From an uncultured Bacteroidales bacterium (GTDB lineage: Bacteria; Bacteroidota; Bacteroidia; Bacteroidales; Bacteroidaceae): a stretch of 60,235 bases of DNA. Under the pieces are notes generated by a model. That model was given only the letters and a program-made list of their open reading frames with translations, had not been told where the DNA came from and ran no database searches. This document shows positions 43,157 through 50,374 of the stretch, piece after piece; within the stretch, counting starts at the first letter, position 1; every line of letters begins with the position of its first letter. A program made the position numbers and the translations under genes. Where the stretch lies: assembly GCA_902800925.1 (NCBI GenBank), contig CADCGD010000010.1, positions 1 through 60,235 on the forward strand. Direction: 5' to 3'.

Positions 43157-44083
43157 ATGAATCGCACTATATTTTTTGTTTATTTATTCGTTTTGGGCCT
43201 CTTTCCGGCCTCTTCTTTTGCTATTTCGTGGAATAAATCCTTCCAAGACTATTTTGATTATTATAAGGATATTGCCATCAGTCAGATGCATGAGTTTGGC
43301 ATTCCTGCCAGCATTACGTTGGCACAAGGTGTACTGGAGTCGGGAGCAGGCATGAGCGAACTGGCCCGGAAGAGCAACAACCATTTCGGCATCAAGTGTA
43401 ACAACGGATGGACGGGAGAAAGAGTCTATCATGACGACGATGAACGTGGTGAGTGCTTCCGTGCCTACGACAACGTGCTGGACAGCTATCTGGACCACTC
43501 GTTGTTCCTGAAAAACAGCAAGCGCTACAGTAGTCTGTTTCAGTTGAAGAGGACCGACTATAAGGGATGGGCCAAGGGTTTGAAGGCTTGTGGCTATGCA
43601 ACCAGTCCGACCTATGCTACGCGACTGATAGAGATTATTGAGCTCTATGGCTTGCACAAGTTTGATAAGGGTGGCGGTAGTCATAGTGCTGTGGAAGTGT
43701 TGCCGTCGTTGGCTAAACAGTCCTCATCAACGACGACTTTGCACAAGGTAAATCAGTTTAACGACAATTATTATGTCATTGCCCGTCAGGGAGATACGTT
43801 CCGTTCTATTGGCGCTGATGTGAGTGTAGACTATCGTCGATTGGCTAAGTTCAATGAGCGCGACAAGGACGATGTGCTGGAAGAGGGCGAGTATGTCTGG
43901 CTGAAGAAAAAGCGCCGTCATGCGCCCAAGGAATACAAGGGCTATGTCTATCGTGTGGAGGCCGGCGAGTCGATGTACAGCATCGCCCAGCGCTTCGGCA
44001 TCCGCCTGAAGAACCTGTATAAGATGAACGACCTGTCGCCCGACTACATCATACAAGTCGGTGACCCGTTAAGAATCAGATAA
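43157..44083 (+). CDS. N-acetylglucosaminidase with LysM domains
   Basis: A 308-residue exported peptidoglycan hydrolase. After a signal peptide (1-22) comes a glucosaminidase domain (GH73-like): SQMHEFGIPASITLAQGVLESGAG with the catalytic Glu, NNHFGIKC, AYDNVLDSYLDHS and YKGWAKGLKACGYA. The C-terminal half has two LysM modules: YYVIARQGDTFRSIGADVSV (degenerate) and YRVEAGESMYSIAQRFGIR...YKMNDL. LysM binds GlcNAc in the wall; the enzyme would cleave the glycan strands during growth or separation. Confidence 0.9.
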   Translation: MNRTIFFVYLFVLGLFPASSFAISWNKSFQDYFDYYKDIAISQMHEFGIPASITLAQGVLESGAGMSELARKSNNHFGIKCNNGWTGERVYHDDDERGECFRAYDNVLDSYLDHSLFLKNSKRYSSLFQLKRTDYKGWAKGLKACGYATSPTYATRLIEIIELYGLHKFDKGGGSHSAVEVLPSLAKQSSSTTTLHKVNQFNDNYYVIARQGDTFRSIGADVSVDYRRLAKFNERDKDDVLEEGEYVWLKKKRRHAPKEYKGYVYRVEAGESMYSIAQRFGIRLKNLYKMNDLSPDYIIQVGDPLRIR

Positions 44084-44095
44084 ACGAAAGAGGAA

Positions 44096-44536
44096 TCAGT
44101 CCTTGAGCAACTTGTCAAGGAAGTCGTCGAGGTCTTTGTCGAGGTCGACCATCAGCTCTTCGTGCAGGATGGCGGTATCGTCGTCCACCAGATAGAGCTC
44201 CTCGATGCTTTCCTTGTCGTCGTCTTCCAAGACAAACGAGAAAGGCTTCAAAATCGGCATCTGCTCAATCTTGTCCTTCTGCTTGTGGAGGGTGGTGCGC
44301 AGCGTGGCAGCAACCTCCTGGTAGAATTTGTCGTCCTTGTTGTCTATCCATTGCTCTACGACACAACGGTTCAGTTCGTTGTCATCATCGTCGAACGACA
44401 TCAATTCACCCGTGTCCTGATTGACGCGCAAGTGGATGTCGGTCAGCAGGGTAGCTTCCTCAGCAGGAGGAAATTTCTCAATGGTTTTACGGATGGCACG
44501 TTCTGCCTCTTGAAGTGTTTGTTCGGTTGCTTTCAT
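44096..44536 (-). CDS. Conserved hypothetical acidic protein
   Basis: A 146-residue soluble acidic protein beginning MKATEQTLQEAERAIRKTIE. It carries FPPAEEATLLTDIHLRVNQDTGEL, FDDDDNELNRCVVEQWIDN and an acidic tail. It resembles uncharacterised Bacteroidales proteins; no domain recognised. ATG 44536 is taken rather than 44563 because the latter lies in the promoter box. Convergent with the glucosaminidase gene, 12 bases apart. Confidence 0.6.
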   Translation of the reverse strand: MKATEQTLQEAERAIRKTIEKFPPAEEATLLTDIHLRVNQDTGELMSFDDDDNELNRCVVEQWIDNKDDKFYQEVAATLRTTLHKQKDKIEQMPILKPFSFVLEDDDKESIEELYLVDDDTAILHEELMVDLDKDLDDFLDKLLKD

Positions 44537-44560
44537 GAGCTTCAGATTGTTTAGACGATA

Positions 44561-44568
44561 CAAAAGTA
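44561..44568 (-). promoter_or_regulatory. -7 promoter box TACTTTTG for the acidic protein
   Basis: TAnnTTTG on the minus strand, 24 bases before ATG 44536. Confidence 0.6.
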
Positions 44569-44653
44569 CATAAATTAGTGGATAATTGCAAACGATTACG
44601 ACTTTTTTTTCAAAATTTTCGTAATTAGTAATTCATTATTCGTTATTTCTTTG

Positions 44654-44661
44654 TATCTTTG
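44654..44661 (+). promoter_or_regulatory. -7 promoter box TATCTTTG for the rnf operon
   Basis: Perfect TAnnTTTG, 28 bases before ATG 44690 of the RseC-like gene, the first gene of the rnf cluster. Confidence 0.75.
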
Positions 44662-44663
44662 CA

Positions 44664-44685
44664 ATTGCAAACTCGAGATTGCAAT
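44664..44685. promoter_or_regulatory. Inverted repeat at the rnf operon start site
   Basis: ATTGCAA-N8-TTGCAAT, a perfect 7-bp inverted repeat immediately after the promoter box and ending four bases before the ATG. It could be an operator or a 5' hairpin controlling rnf expression. Confidence 0.5.
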
Positions 44686-44689
44686 ACTA

Positions 44690-45100
44690 ATGAATCAAAG
44701 AATCACTCATTCGGGGGTAGTTGACAGTGTGGAGGACGGTTGCGTACATGTGCGTATCGTCCAGACTTCTGCTTGTGCTGCCTGCAAGGTGGCCAGCTAC
44801 TGCAATGCCGCTGAGTCGAAGGAGAAGTTGATTGACGTGTTCTGCGATTCTGTCGCAGAATATAAGATTGGTCAGCAGGTCACTGTCTCGACCTCCGGGC
44901 AGGTGGCTGCCAAGGCGCTCTTGTGGGCCTTCGGCGTACCGTTCGTCTTGCTGATGGTGGTGCTGGTGCTGGTATTACTGCTGACGGGCAATGAGGGATG
45001 GGCTGCGCTGGGTGCCCTGGTTGCGCTCGTACCTTATTATATAATGCTATGGCTGTTGCGCGACAAGATGCGCGAGCAACTGGCCTTTCGGATTGAATAA
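44690..45100 (+). CDS. SoxR-reducing system RseC family protein
   Basis: A 136-residue membrane protein: N-terminal soluble part with CAACKVASYCNAAE (cysteines as in RseC), then two membrane helices (about 75-97 and 102-122: LLWAFGVPFVLLMVVLVLVLLL and WAALGALVALVPYYIMLWLL). RseC/RsxC partners accompany Rnf/Rsx complexes, probably in assembly or redox control. The frame is open upstream to 44651 but the extension covers promoter and operator. Heads the rnf operon. Confidence 0.85.
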   Translation: MNQRITHSGVVDSVEDGCVHVRIVQTSACAACKVASYCNAAESKEKLIDVFCDSVAEYKIGQQVTVSTSGQVAAKALLWAFGVPFVLLMVVLVLVLLLTGNEGWAALGALVALVPYYIMLWLLRDKMREQLAFRIE

Positions 45101-45133
45101 ATAAAACAAACTAAAACAAATATTTAAAGATTT

Positions 45134-46027
45134 ATGGATTTTATGTTAATTGCAGTAGCAGTATTGGGAGCCATCGGACTGATAGCTGCCCTGATACTGT
45201 TTGTCTGCTCCAAGAAGTTCTACGTCTATGAGGACCCGCGCATTGCCCAGGTGACTGAGCAGCTGCCCGGTGCCAACTGTGGCGGATGTGGCTTCGCAGG
45301 ATGTGGCGGCTTGGCTGATGCACTGGTCAAAGGTGCCGATGCCGGTAGCCTCGACGGACTGATGTGTCCTGTGGGCGGACAAGAAGTGATGGGCAAGGTG
45401 GCCGACCTGCTGGGAATGGCCATTGCCAATGGTGAGCCTATGGTTGCCGTCGTGCGTTGTAACGGAACATGTGCCCTGCGTCCGAAGATTGCAGAGTACA
45501 GCGGTCTGCGCACTTGTGCAGCGATGAACAGTTGTGGTGCCGGTGAGACGGCGTGTGGCTTTGGCTGTCTGGGTTGTGGCGACTGTGTGGCCGCTTGTCA
45601 GTTTGATGCCATCCACATGAACCCGGAGACCGGTCTTCCTGAGGTTGACGAGGAGAAGTGTGTGGCCTGTGGTGCCTGTGTGAAGGCTTGTCCACGCAAC
45701 ATCATCGAACTCCGCAAGAAGGGGCCGAAGGGTAGGAGAGTGTTCGTCTCTTGTGTCAACAAGGACAAGGGTCCTGTAGCCATGAAGGCTTGTAAGGCCG
45801 CTTGCATCGGTTGTGGCAAGTGTGCGAAGGAGTGTCCGTTTGGTGCTATTACCGTCGAGAACAACGTGTCGTACATCGACCACACGAAGTGCCGTCTGTG
45901 CCGTAAGTGTGTGGCTGTTTGTCCTACGGGTTCTATCCACACTGTGAATTTCCCTGCACCTAAGACTGCGCCCAGCGACTCTGCCGCTGGTGATAAACCC
46001 ACTAAAGAAAAGGAGGCCGAAGCATGA
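45134..46027 (+). CDS. rnfB: Rnf electron transport complex subunit B
   Basis: A 297-residue iron-sulphur subunit of the ferredoxin:NAD+ oxidoreductase. One N-terminal membrane helix (MLIAVAVLGAIGLIAALILF) is followed by a Fe-S motif LPGANCGGCGFAGCGGLADAL and then several ferredoxin-type clusters (CGAGETACGFGCLGCGDC; CVACGACVKACP; CIGCGKCAKECP; CRLCRKCVAVCP). It accepts electrons from ferredoxin. Its stop overlaps the rnfC start (ATGA). Confidence 0.95.
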   Translation: MDFMLIAVAVLGAIGLIAALILFVCSKKFYVYEDPRIAQVTEQLPGANCGGCGFAGCGGLADALVKGADAGSLDGLMCPVGGQEVMGKVADLLGMAIANGEPMVAVVRCNGTCALRPKIAEYSGLRTCAAMNSCGAGETACGFGCLGCGDCVAACQFDAIHMNPETGLPEVDEEKCVACGACVKACPRNIIELRKKGPKGRRVFVSCVNKDKGPVAMKACKAACIGCGKCAKECPFGAITVENNVSYIDHTKCRLCRKCVAVCPTGSIHTVNFPAPKTAPSDSAAGDKPTKEKEAEA

Positions 46028-47391
46028 ATATAAAGACATTTAGTATCGGTGGTGTACACCCCGAAGAGAACAAGCTGACGCACGAGGTGGCTACCAAGGT
46101 GGCTGCACTCCCTAAGCAGGCTATTTTCCCACTGGGTCAGCATATTGGTGCCCCTGCCAAACCCGTTGTCCAGAAGGGCGACAAGGTGAAGGTGGGTACG
46201 ATGATTGCCGAGGCAGGTGGCTTTGTGTCCGCTCCTATTTATTCATCGGTTAGTGGTACGGTGTTCAAGATTGACACCGCCATTGACGCTACTGGTTATC
46301 GCAAGCCTGTGATCATCATTAATGTAGAGGGCGATGAGTGGGAAGAGACCATCGACCGCTCTGACAAGTTGGAACTGGTGAAGGACCATCCCGAGCTGAC
46401 ACCCGAGGAAATCGTTGAGCGCATCAAGACGGCTGGTGTTGTTGGCATGGGTGGTGCTTGTTTCCCCACGTTTATCAAACTCTGTCCGCCACCTACGGCT
46501 AAGGCTGAGTGTGTGATTATCAACGCTGTAGAGTGCGAACCTTATATCACCGCCGACTACCGTCTGATGATGGAGCATGCTGACGAGATACTTGTTGGTT
46601 TGGAACTGCTGATGAAGGGTGCGAAGGTGACCAAGGGTTATATTGGTATTGAGACCAACAAGATGCCCGCCATCGAGTTGCTCACCAAGAAGTGTGCTGA
46701 AGCGTTTGCCGCTTCGGAATACCAAGTAGAGGTTGTACCCCTGAAGCAGCGCTATCCGCAGGGCGGTGAGAAGCAGCTTGTGGATGCTGTCATCAATCGT
46801 CAGGTGCCTGCTCCTCCTGCTATTCCTGTGAATGTGGGTGCTATTGTGCAGAACGTGGGAACGGCCTTTGCCGTCTACGAGGCTGTGATGAAGCGTAAGC
46901 CTTTGTTCGAGCGCTACACTACCGTTACTGGTAAGAAACTGCAGAATCCTGGCAACTTCCTTGTTCGTATGGGAACGCCCATGAAGGACCTCATCGATGC
47001 TTGTGGCGGTATGCCCGAGGGGGACAACAAGCTGTTGGCTGGTGGTCCGATGATGGGTAAGGCATTGACTAGCGTCGAGGTGCCCATCTGCAAGGGAACC
47101 AACTCTGTGACCATTATCTCCGACGAGGAGGCTTTCCGCAAGGAGCCACAGCCCTGTATCCGTTGTGCCAAGTGTGTCGGCGCCTGTCCGATGGGCTTGG
47201 AGCCCTACCTGTTGGCTAAGCTTGCTGCTGTCAAGAACTGGGAGCGTGCCGAGAAGGAAGAGGTCGTCAGCTGTATTGAGTGTGGCTCGTGCCAGTTTAC
47301 GTGTCCTGCCCACCGTCCGCTGCTTGACAACATCCGTCAGGCTAAGGCTACCGTCATGGGAATTATTAGAAACAGAAACGCTAAAAAATAG
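46024..47391 (+). CDS. rnfC: Rnf electron transport complex subunit C
   Basis: A 455-residue peripheral subunit that carries NADH/flavin and Fe-S sites. It has the N-terminal GGVHPEENKL region, the nucleotide-binding GVVGMGGACFPTFIKL, KRYPQGGEKQL-like QRYPQGGEKQLVDAVI, and two C-terminal clusters CIRCAKCVGACPMGLEP and CIECGSCQFTCPAHRPL. The 63-base gap to rnfD is A+T-rich and holds no repeats. Confidence 0.95.
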   Translation: MNIKTFSIGGVHPEENKLTHEVATKVAALPKQAIFPLGQHIGAPAKPVVQKGDKVKVGTMIAEAGGFVSAPIYSSVSGTVFKIDTAIDATGYRKPVIIINVEGDEWEETIDRSDKLELVKDHPELTPEEIVERIKTAGVVGMGGACFPTFIKLCPPPTAKAECVIINAVECEPYITADYRLMMEHADEILVGLELLMKGAKVTKGYIGIETNKMPAIELLTKKCAEAFAASEYQVEVVPLKQRYPQGGEKQLVDAVINRQVPAPPAIPVNVGAIVQNVGTAFAVYEAVMKRKPLFERYTTVTGKKLQNPGNFLVRMGTPMKDLIDACGGMPEGDNKLLAGGPMMGKALTSVEVPICKGTNSVTIISDEEAFRKEPQPCIRCAKCVGACPMGLEPYLLAKLAAVKNWERAEKEEVVSCIECGSCQFTCPAHRPLLDNIRQAKATVMGIIRNRNAKK

Positions 47392-47454
47392 GAAAGAAAT
47401 TACTAGAAATTTCTGAATAATTAATGATAATTTCTTTCAAAAAGAAAAAAGTAT

Positions 47455-48447
47455 ATGAGTAAGTTAATAGTTTCATTATCGCCTCACGCACACGGAACGG
47501 ATACCGTCGAGAAGAACATGTACGGGGTTATCATTGCCCTGGTGCCTGCGCTGCTCGTGTCGTTCTGGTTCTTCGGCATTGGCTCGGCCATTGTCTGTGC
47601 AACGAGCGTCGTGGCCTGTGTCTTCTTTGAGTGGGCCATCAATAAATACATCCTCAAGAACGAGCGTAACACCATTCTTGACGGTTCGGCAGCCCTGACG
47701 GGTCTGCTGCTCGGCATGAACCTGCCCTCTAACCTGCCCATCTGGATCATCATCATTGGTGCTTTATTCGCCATCGGTGTGGCTAAGATGACATTTGGCG
47801 GTCTGGGCAACAACCTCTTCAATCCTGCACTGGTAGGTCGCTGCGCCTTGCTGGTGGCTTTCCCTGCTCAGATGACTACGTGGCCAAAAGTTGGTCAGCT
47901 AACCAGCTATATAGACGCTGAGACGGGTGCCACACCGCTGTCTATCATGAAGAATGCCATCAAGAGTGGCGATGCTTCTATTCTCGACCAGCTGCCCTCA
48001 TCGCTCGACCTCTTCCTCGGCAACCATCCCGATGGTGCAGGTGCGATGGGTGAGATCTGTGCGCTGGCTCTGTTGCTGGGTCTGGTCTATATGCTCTGGA
48101 AGAAGATTATTACCTGGCACATCCCCGTCAGCATCATTGCTACGGTATTTGTGTTCAGCGGCATCTGCCATCTGGCCAGTCCCGCCTATGCCGACCCCAT
48201 CAGCGTCATCTTCTCGGGTGGTCTGATGCTCGGTGCTATCTTCATGGCTACCGACTATGTCACCTCACCGATGACTGCCAAGGGACAGCTCATCTATGGT
48301 GTCTGCATCGGTTTCCTGACTGTTGTCATCCGCAACTGGGGTGCTTATCCTGAGGGCATGTCGTTCGCTATTCTGATTATGAATGCGTTCACGCCACTCA
48401 TCAACACTTATGTCAAACCAAAACGTTTCGGGGAGGTTGCAAAATGA
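47455..48447 (+). CDS. rnfD: Rnf electron transport complex subunit D
   Basis: A 330-residue integral membrane subunit with about nine helices. The covalent-FMN site is the threonine of TGATPLS (about 160-166). Start at ATG 47455 (MSKLIVSLSPHAHGTDTVEKNMYGV). The stop overlaps the rnfG ATG (ATGA), so rnfG translation is normally coupled to it. Confidence 0.95.
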   Translation: MSKLIVSLSPHAHGTDTVEKNMYGVIIALVPALLVSFWFFGIGSAIVCATSVVACVFFEWAINKYILKNERNTILDGSAALTGLLLGMNLPSNLPIWIIIIGALFAIGVAKMTFGGLGNNLFNPALVGRCALLVAFPAQMTTWPKVGQLTSYIDAETGATPLSIMKNAIKSGDASILDQLPSSLDLFLGNHPDGAGAMGEICALALLLGLVYMLWKKIITWHIPVSIIATVFVFSGICHLASPAYADPISVIFSGGLMLGAIFMATDYVTSPMTAKGQLIYGVCIGFLTVVIRNWGAYPEGMSFAILIMNAFTPLINTYVKPKRFGEVAK

Positions 48448-49012
48448 AGAAGCTTGAATCATCATTACTGAATATGACGCTGGTGCTCACGTTGGTAGCA
48501 GTCCTATTGCCGAACAGAAAGCGAAAGCGCTGGCCGACGGTATCAAGACCGTGATGGTGTGCAACGATCTGGTTGTTGCAGAGCCTGTGGAAGTGAAGCA
48601 GGACATCGACGGCAAGGAGCACACCTTCATAATATATAATGTAAAGGACGCTCAGGGCAAGGATCTCGGTGCTGCCGTTCAGTCTGTCACCATGGGCTTT
48701 GGTGGTGACCTGAAAGTGCTCGTCGGTTTTGACACTGAGGGCAATATCCTCGGATACACGTTGCTGGAGCATGCTGAGACACCAGGACTAGGTGCCAAGG
48801 CCGACCAGTGGTTCCAGAAGGGTCAGAAGGGTGACATCATTGGTAAGTCGCCTGCTGAAGCACTAACCGTATCGAAGGATGGTGGACAGGTAGATGCCAT
48901 CACGGCGTCAACCATTACCTCGCGTGCCTTCCTGAAGGCAGTGAACAATGCTTACAATGCCTATAAAGTCACGCCGACTGACGGTGAGACTGGTGCAACG
49001 AAACAAGAGTAA
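48444..49012 (+). pseudogene. rnfG: Rnf subunit G, broken by an N-terminal frame-shifting deletion
   Basis: ATG 48444 overlaps the rnfD stop and reads MKKLESSLLNMTLVLTLVA, the normal RnfG membrane anchor, but then shifts frame and stops at 48552. The rest of RnfG (SPIAEQKAKALADGIKTVM...) continues in another frame from about 48500 to 49012, including the covalent-FMN motif DAITASTITS. The missing piece, roughly 15 residues of the membrane/periplasm boundary, implies a deletion of a number of bases not divisible by three near 48497-48502. Internal restart at GTG 48551/ATG 48554 would give a protein with no export signal. Either a true disruption or an assembly artefact. Confidence 0.8.
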
Positions 49013-49017
49013 TGTCT

Positions 49018-49081
49018 CGAAATGTCGAAACATCGAAATATCGAAATAACGAAATATCGAGATAACGAAATAACGAAAAAA
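49018..49081 (+). repeat. Eight-unit 8-bp tandem array between rnfG and rnfE
   Basis: Sixty-four bases made of eight 8-mers: CGAAATGT, CGAAACAT, CGAAATAT, CGAAATAA, CGAAATAT, CGAGATAA, CGAAATAA, CGAAAAAA, followed by CT and the rnfE ATG. It fills the gap. Confidence 0.95.
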
Positions 49082-49083
49082 CT

Positions 49084-49665
49084 ATGAGTTATATAAATAT
49101 CATCAAGAACGGCATCGTCAAGGAGAACCCCACGTTCGTCCTGATGCTGGGTATGTGTCCCACGCTGGCCACTACCACTTCTGCCATGAACGGTATGTCG
49201 ATGGGTCTGGCTACGATGGCTGTGCTCATCTGCACCAACTTCGTGATATCGTGCCTGAAGTCGGTAACCCCCGACAAGGTGCGCATCCCTGTATTCATCG
49301 TGGTCATCGCCGCCTTCGTCACCATCTTGCAGTTGGTTATCAAGGCCTATCTGCCTGACATCGATGCGGCGCTGGGATTGTTTATTCCGCTGATCGTGGT
49401 GAACTGTGTGATCCTGGGTCGTGCAGAGGCTTTTGCTGCTAAGAACTCGCCTGTAGCTTCGCTGTTTGACGGCATCGGCATCGGACTAGGCTTTACGTTA
49501 GGTCTGACCCTGCTGGGCATCTGTCGTGAGATTCTGGGTTCTGGCTCTGTCTTCGGCTTCGTGCTGTTGCCTGAGACCTACAACATCCTGCTCTTCGTGC
49601 TCCCTCCGGGTGCTTTCATCATGTTGGGATTCCTCATTGCTATTGTTAACAAGCTAAGGTCGTAA
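49084..49665 (+). CDS. rnfE: Rnf electron transport complex subunit E
   Basis: A 193-residue integral membrane subunit with six helices, close to RnfE/NqrD. Family stretches: NPTFVLMLGMCPTLATTTSAMNG (seen in order), PLIVVNCVILGRAEAFAAKN and FDGIGIGLGFTLGL. RnfA and RnfE form a symmetric pair around an Fe-S site, with conserved cysteines in CPTLA and NCVILG. Flanked on both sides by 8-bp tandem arrays. Confidence 0.95.
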   Translation: MSYINIIKNGIVKENPTFVLMLGMCPTLATTTSAMNGMSMGLATMAVLICTNFVISCLKSVTPDKVRIPVFIVVIAAFVTILQLVIKAYLPDIDAALGLFIPLIVVNCVILGRAEAFAAKNSPVASLFDGIGIGLGFTLGLTLLGICREILGSGSVFGFVLLPETYNILLFVLPPGAFIMLGFLIAIVNKLRS

Positions 49666-49692
49666 TAACGATATAACGTAATAACGAAATAA
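49661..49692 (+). repeat. Four-unit 8-bp tandem array between rnfE and rnfA
   Basis: CGTAATAA, CGATATAA, CGTAATAA, CGAAATAA then CGACAACT and the rnfA ATG. The first unit contains the rnfE stop codon, so the array starts within the coding end. Confidence 0.9.
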
Positions 49693-49700
49693 CGACAACT

Positions 49701-50303
49701 ATGGAATATATTTTGATTTTCATTAGCGCGATATTCGTCAACAATATCATTCTGTCGCAGTTCCTCGGCATCTGTCCGTTCCTCGGCGTGTCGAAGAAGG
49801 TGGATACATCGCTGGGTATGTCGGCAGCTGTGGCTTTCGTCTTGACGCTGGCTACCATCGTGACGTGGTGTGTACAGAAGTTTGTGCTTGATGCCTTCGG
49901 ACTGCAATATCTGCAGACCATCGCTTTCATCCTGGTCATCGCCTCGTTGGTGCAGATGGTCGAGATTATCCTCAAGAAGGTGTCGCCCGCACTCTATCAG
50001 GCACTGGGCATCTTCCTGCCACTCATCACCACCAACTGTGCTGTGCTGGGTGTGGCTATCCTCGTCATTCAGAAAGACTTCAACCTGCTGCAGTCTGTGG
50101 TCTATGCTTTCTCTACGGCTATTGGCTTCGGACTGGCGCTGACCGTCTTTGCAGGTATGCGCGAGCAGTTGGAGCTGTGCACTATTCCCAAGGGAATGCG
50201 TGGTATGGCTATCGTCATGCTTTCTGCTGGACTGCTCTCACTGGCCTTCATGGGCTTCAGTGGTGTTGACGGAGGACTGCGTGTCCTCTTTGGACTTGAT
50301 TAA
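49701..50303 (+). CDS. rnfA: Rnf electron transport complex subunit A
   Basis: A 200-residue integral membrane subunit with six helices, close to RnfA/NqrE. Family stretches: NNIILSQFLGICPFLGVSKKVDTSLGMS, FLPLITTNCAVLGVAI and YAFSTAIGFGLALTVFAGMRE. Cys in GICPF and NCAVLG would bind the central Fe-S cluster with RnfE. Last gene of the operon; a hairpin follows. Confidence 0.95.
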   Translation: MEYILIFISAIFVNNIILSQFLGICPFLGVSKKVDTSLGMSAAVAFVLTLATIVTWCVQKFVLDAFGLQYLQTIAFILVIASLVQMVEIILKKVSPALYQALGIFLPLITTNCAVLGVAILVIQKDFNLLQSVVYAFSTAIGFGLALTVFAGMREQLELCTIPKGMRGMAIVMLSAGLLSLAFMGFSGVDGGLRVLFGLD

Positions 50304-50316
50304 AACAACTATTCAC

Positions 50317-50346
50317 GAGGCAAGGTGCATTATGGCTTCTTGCCTC
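50317..50346 (+). terminator. Probable rnf operon terminator
   Basis: GAGGCAAG (50317-50324) pairs with CTTGCCTC (50339-50346), followed by TTCAAT and an A-run. The T-tract is weak, so some read-through to the M13 gene is possible; no promoter box was found for that gene. Confidence 0.5.
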
Positions 50347-50374
50347 TTCAATAAAAAAAATATAGATTAAAAAA

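Noticed and set aside
46243-47313. 356-codon minus-strand frame opposite rnfC
   Set aside because: Antisense of the ferredoxin-motif coding sequence; no start signals.
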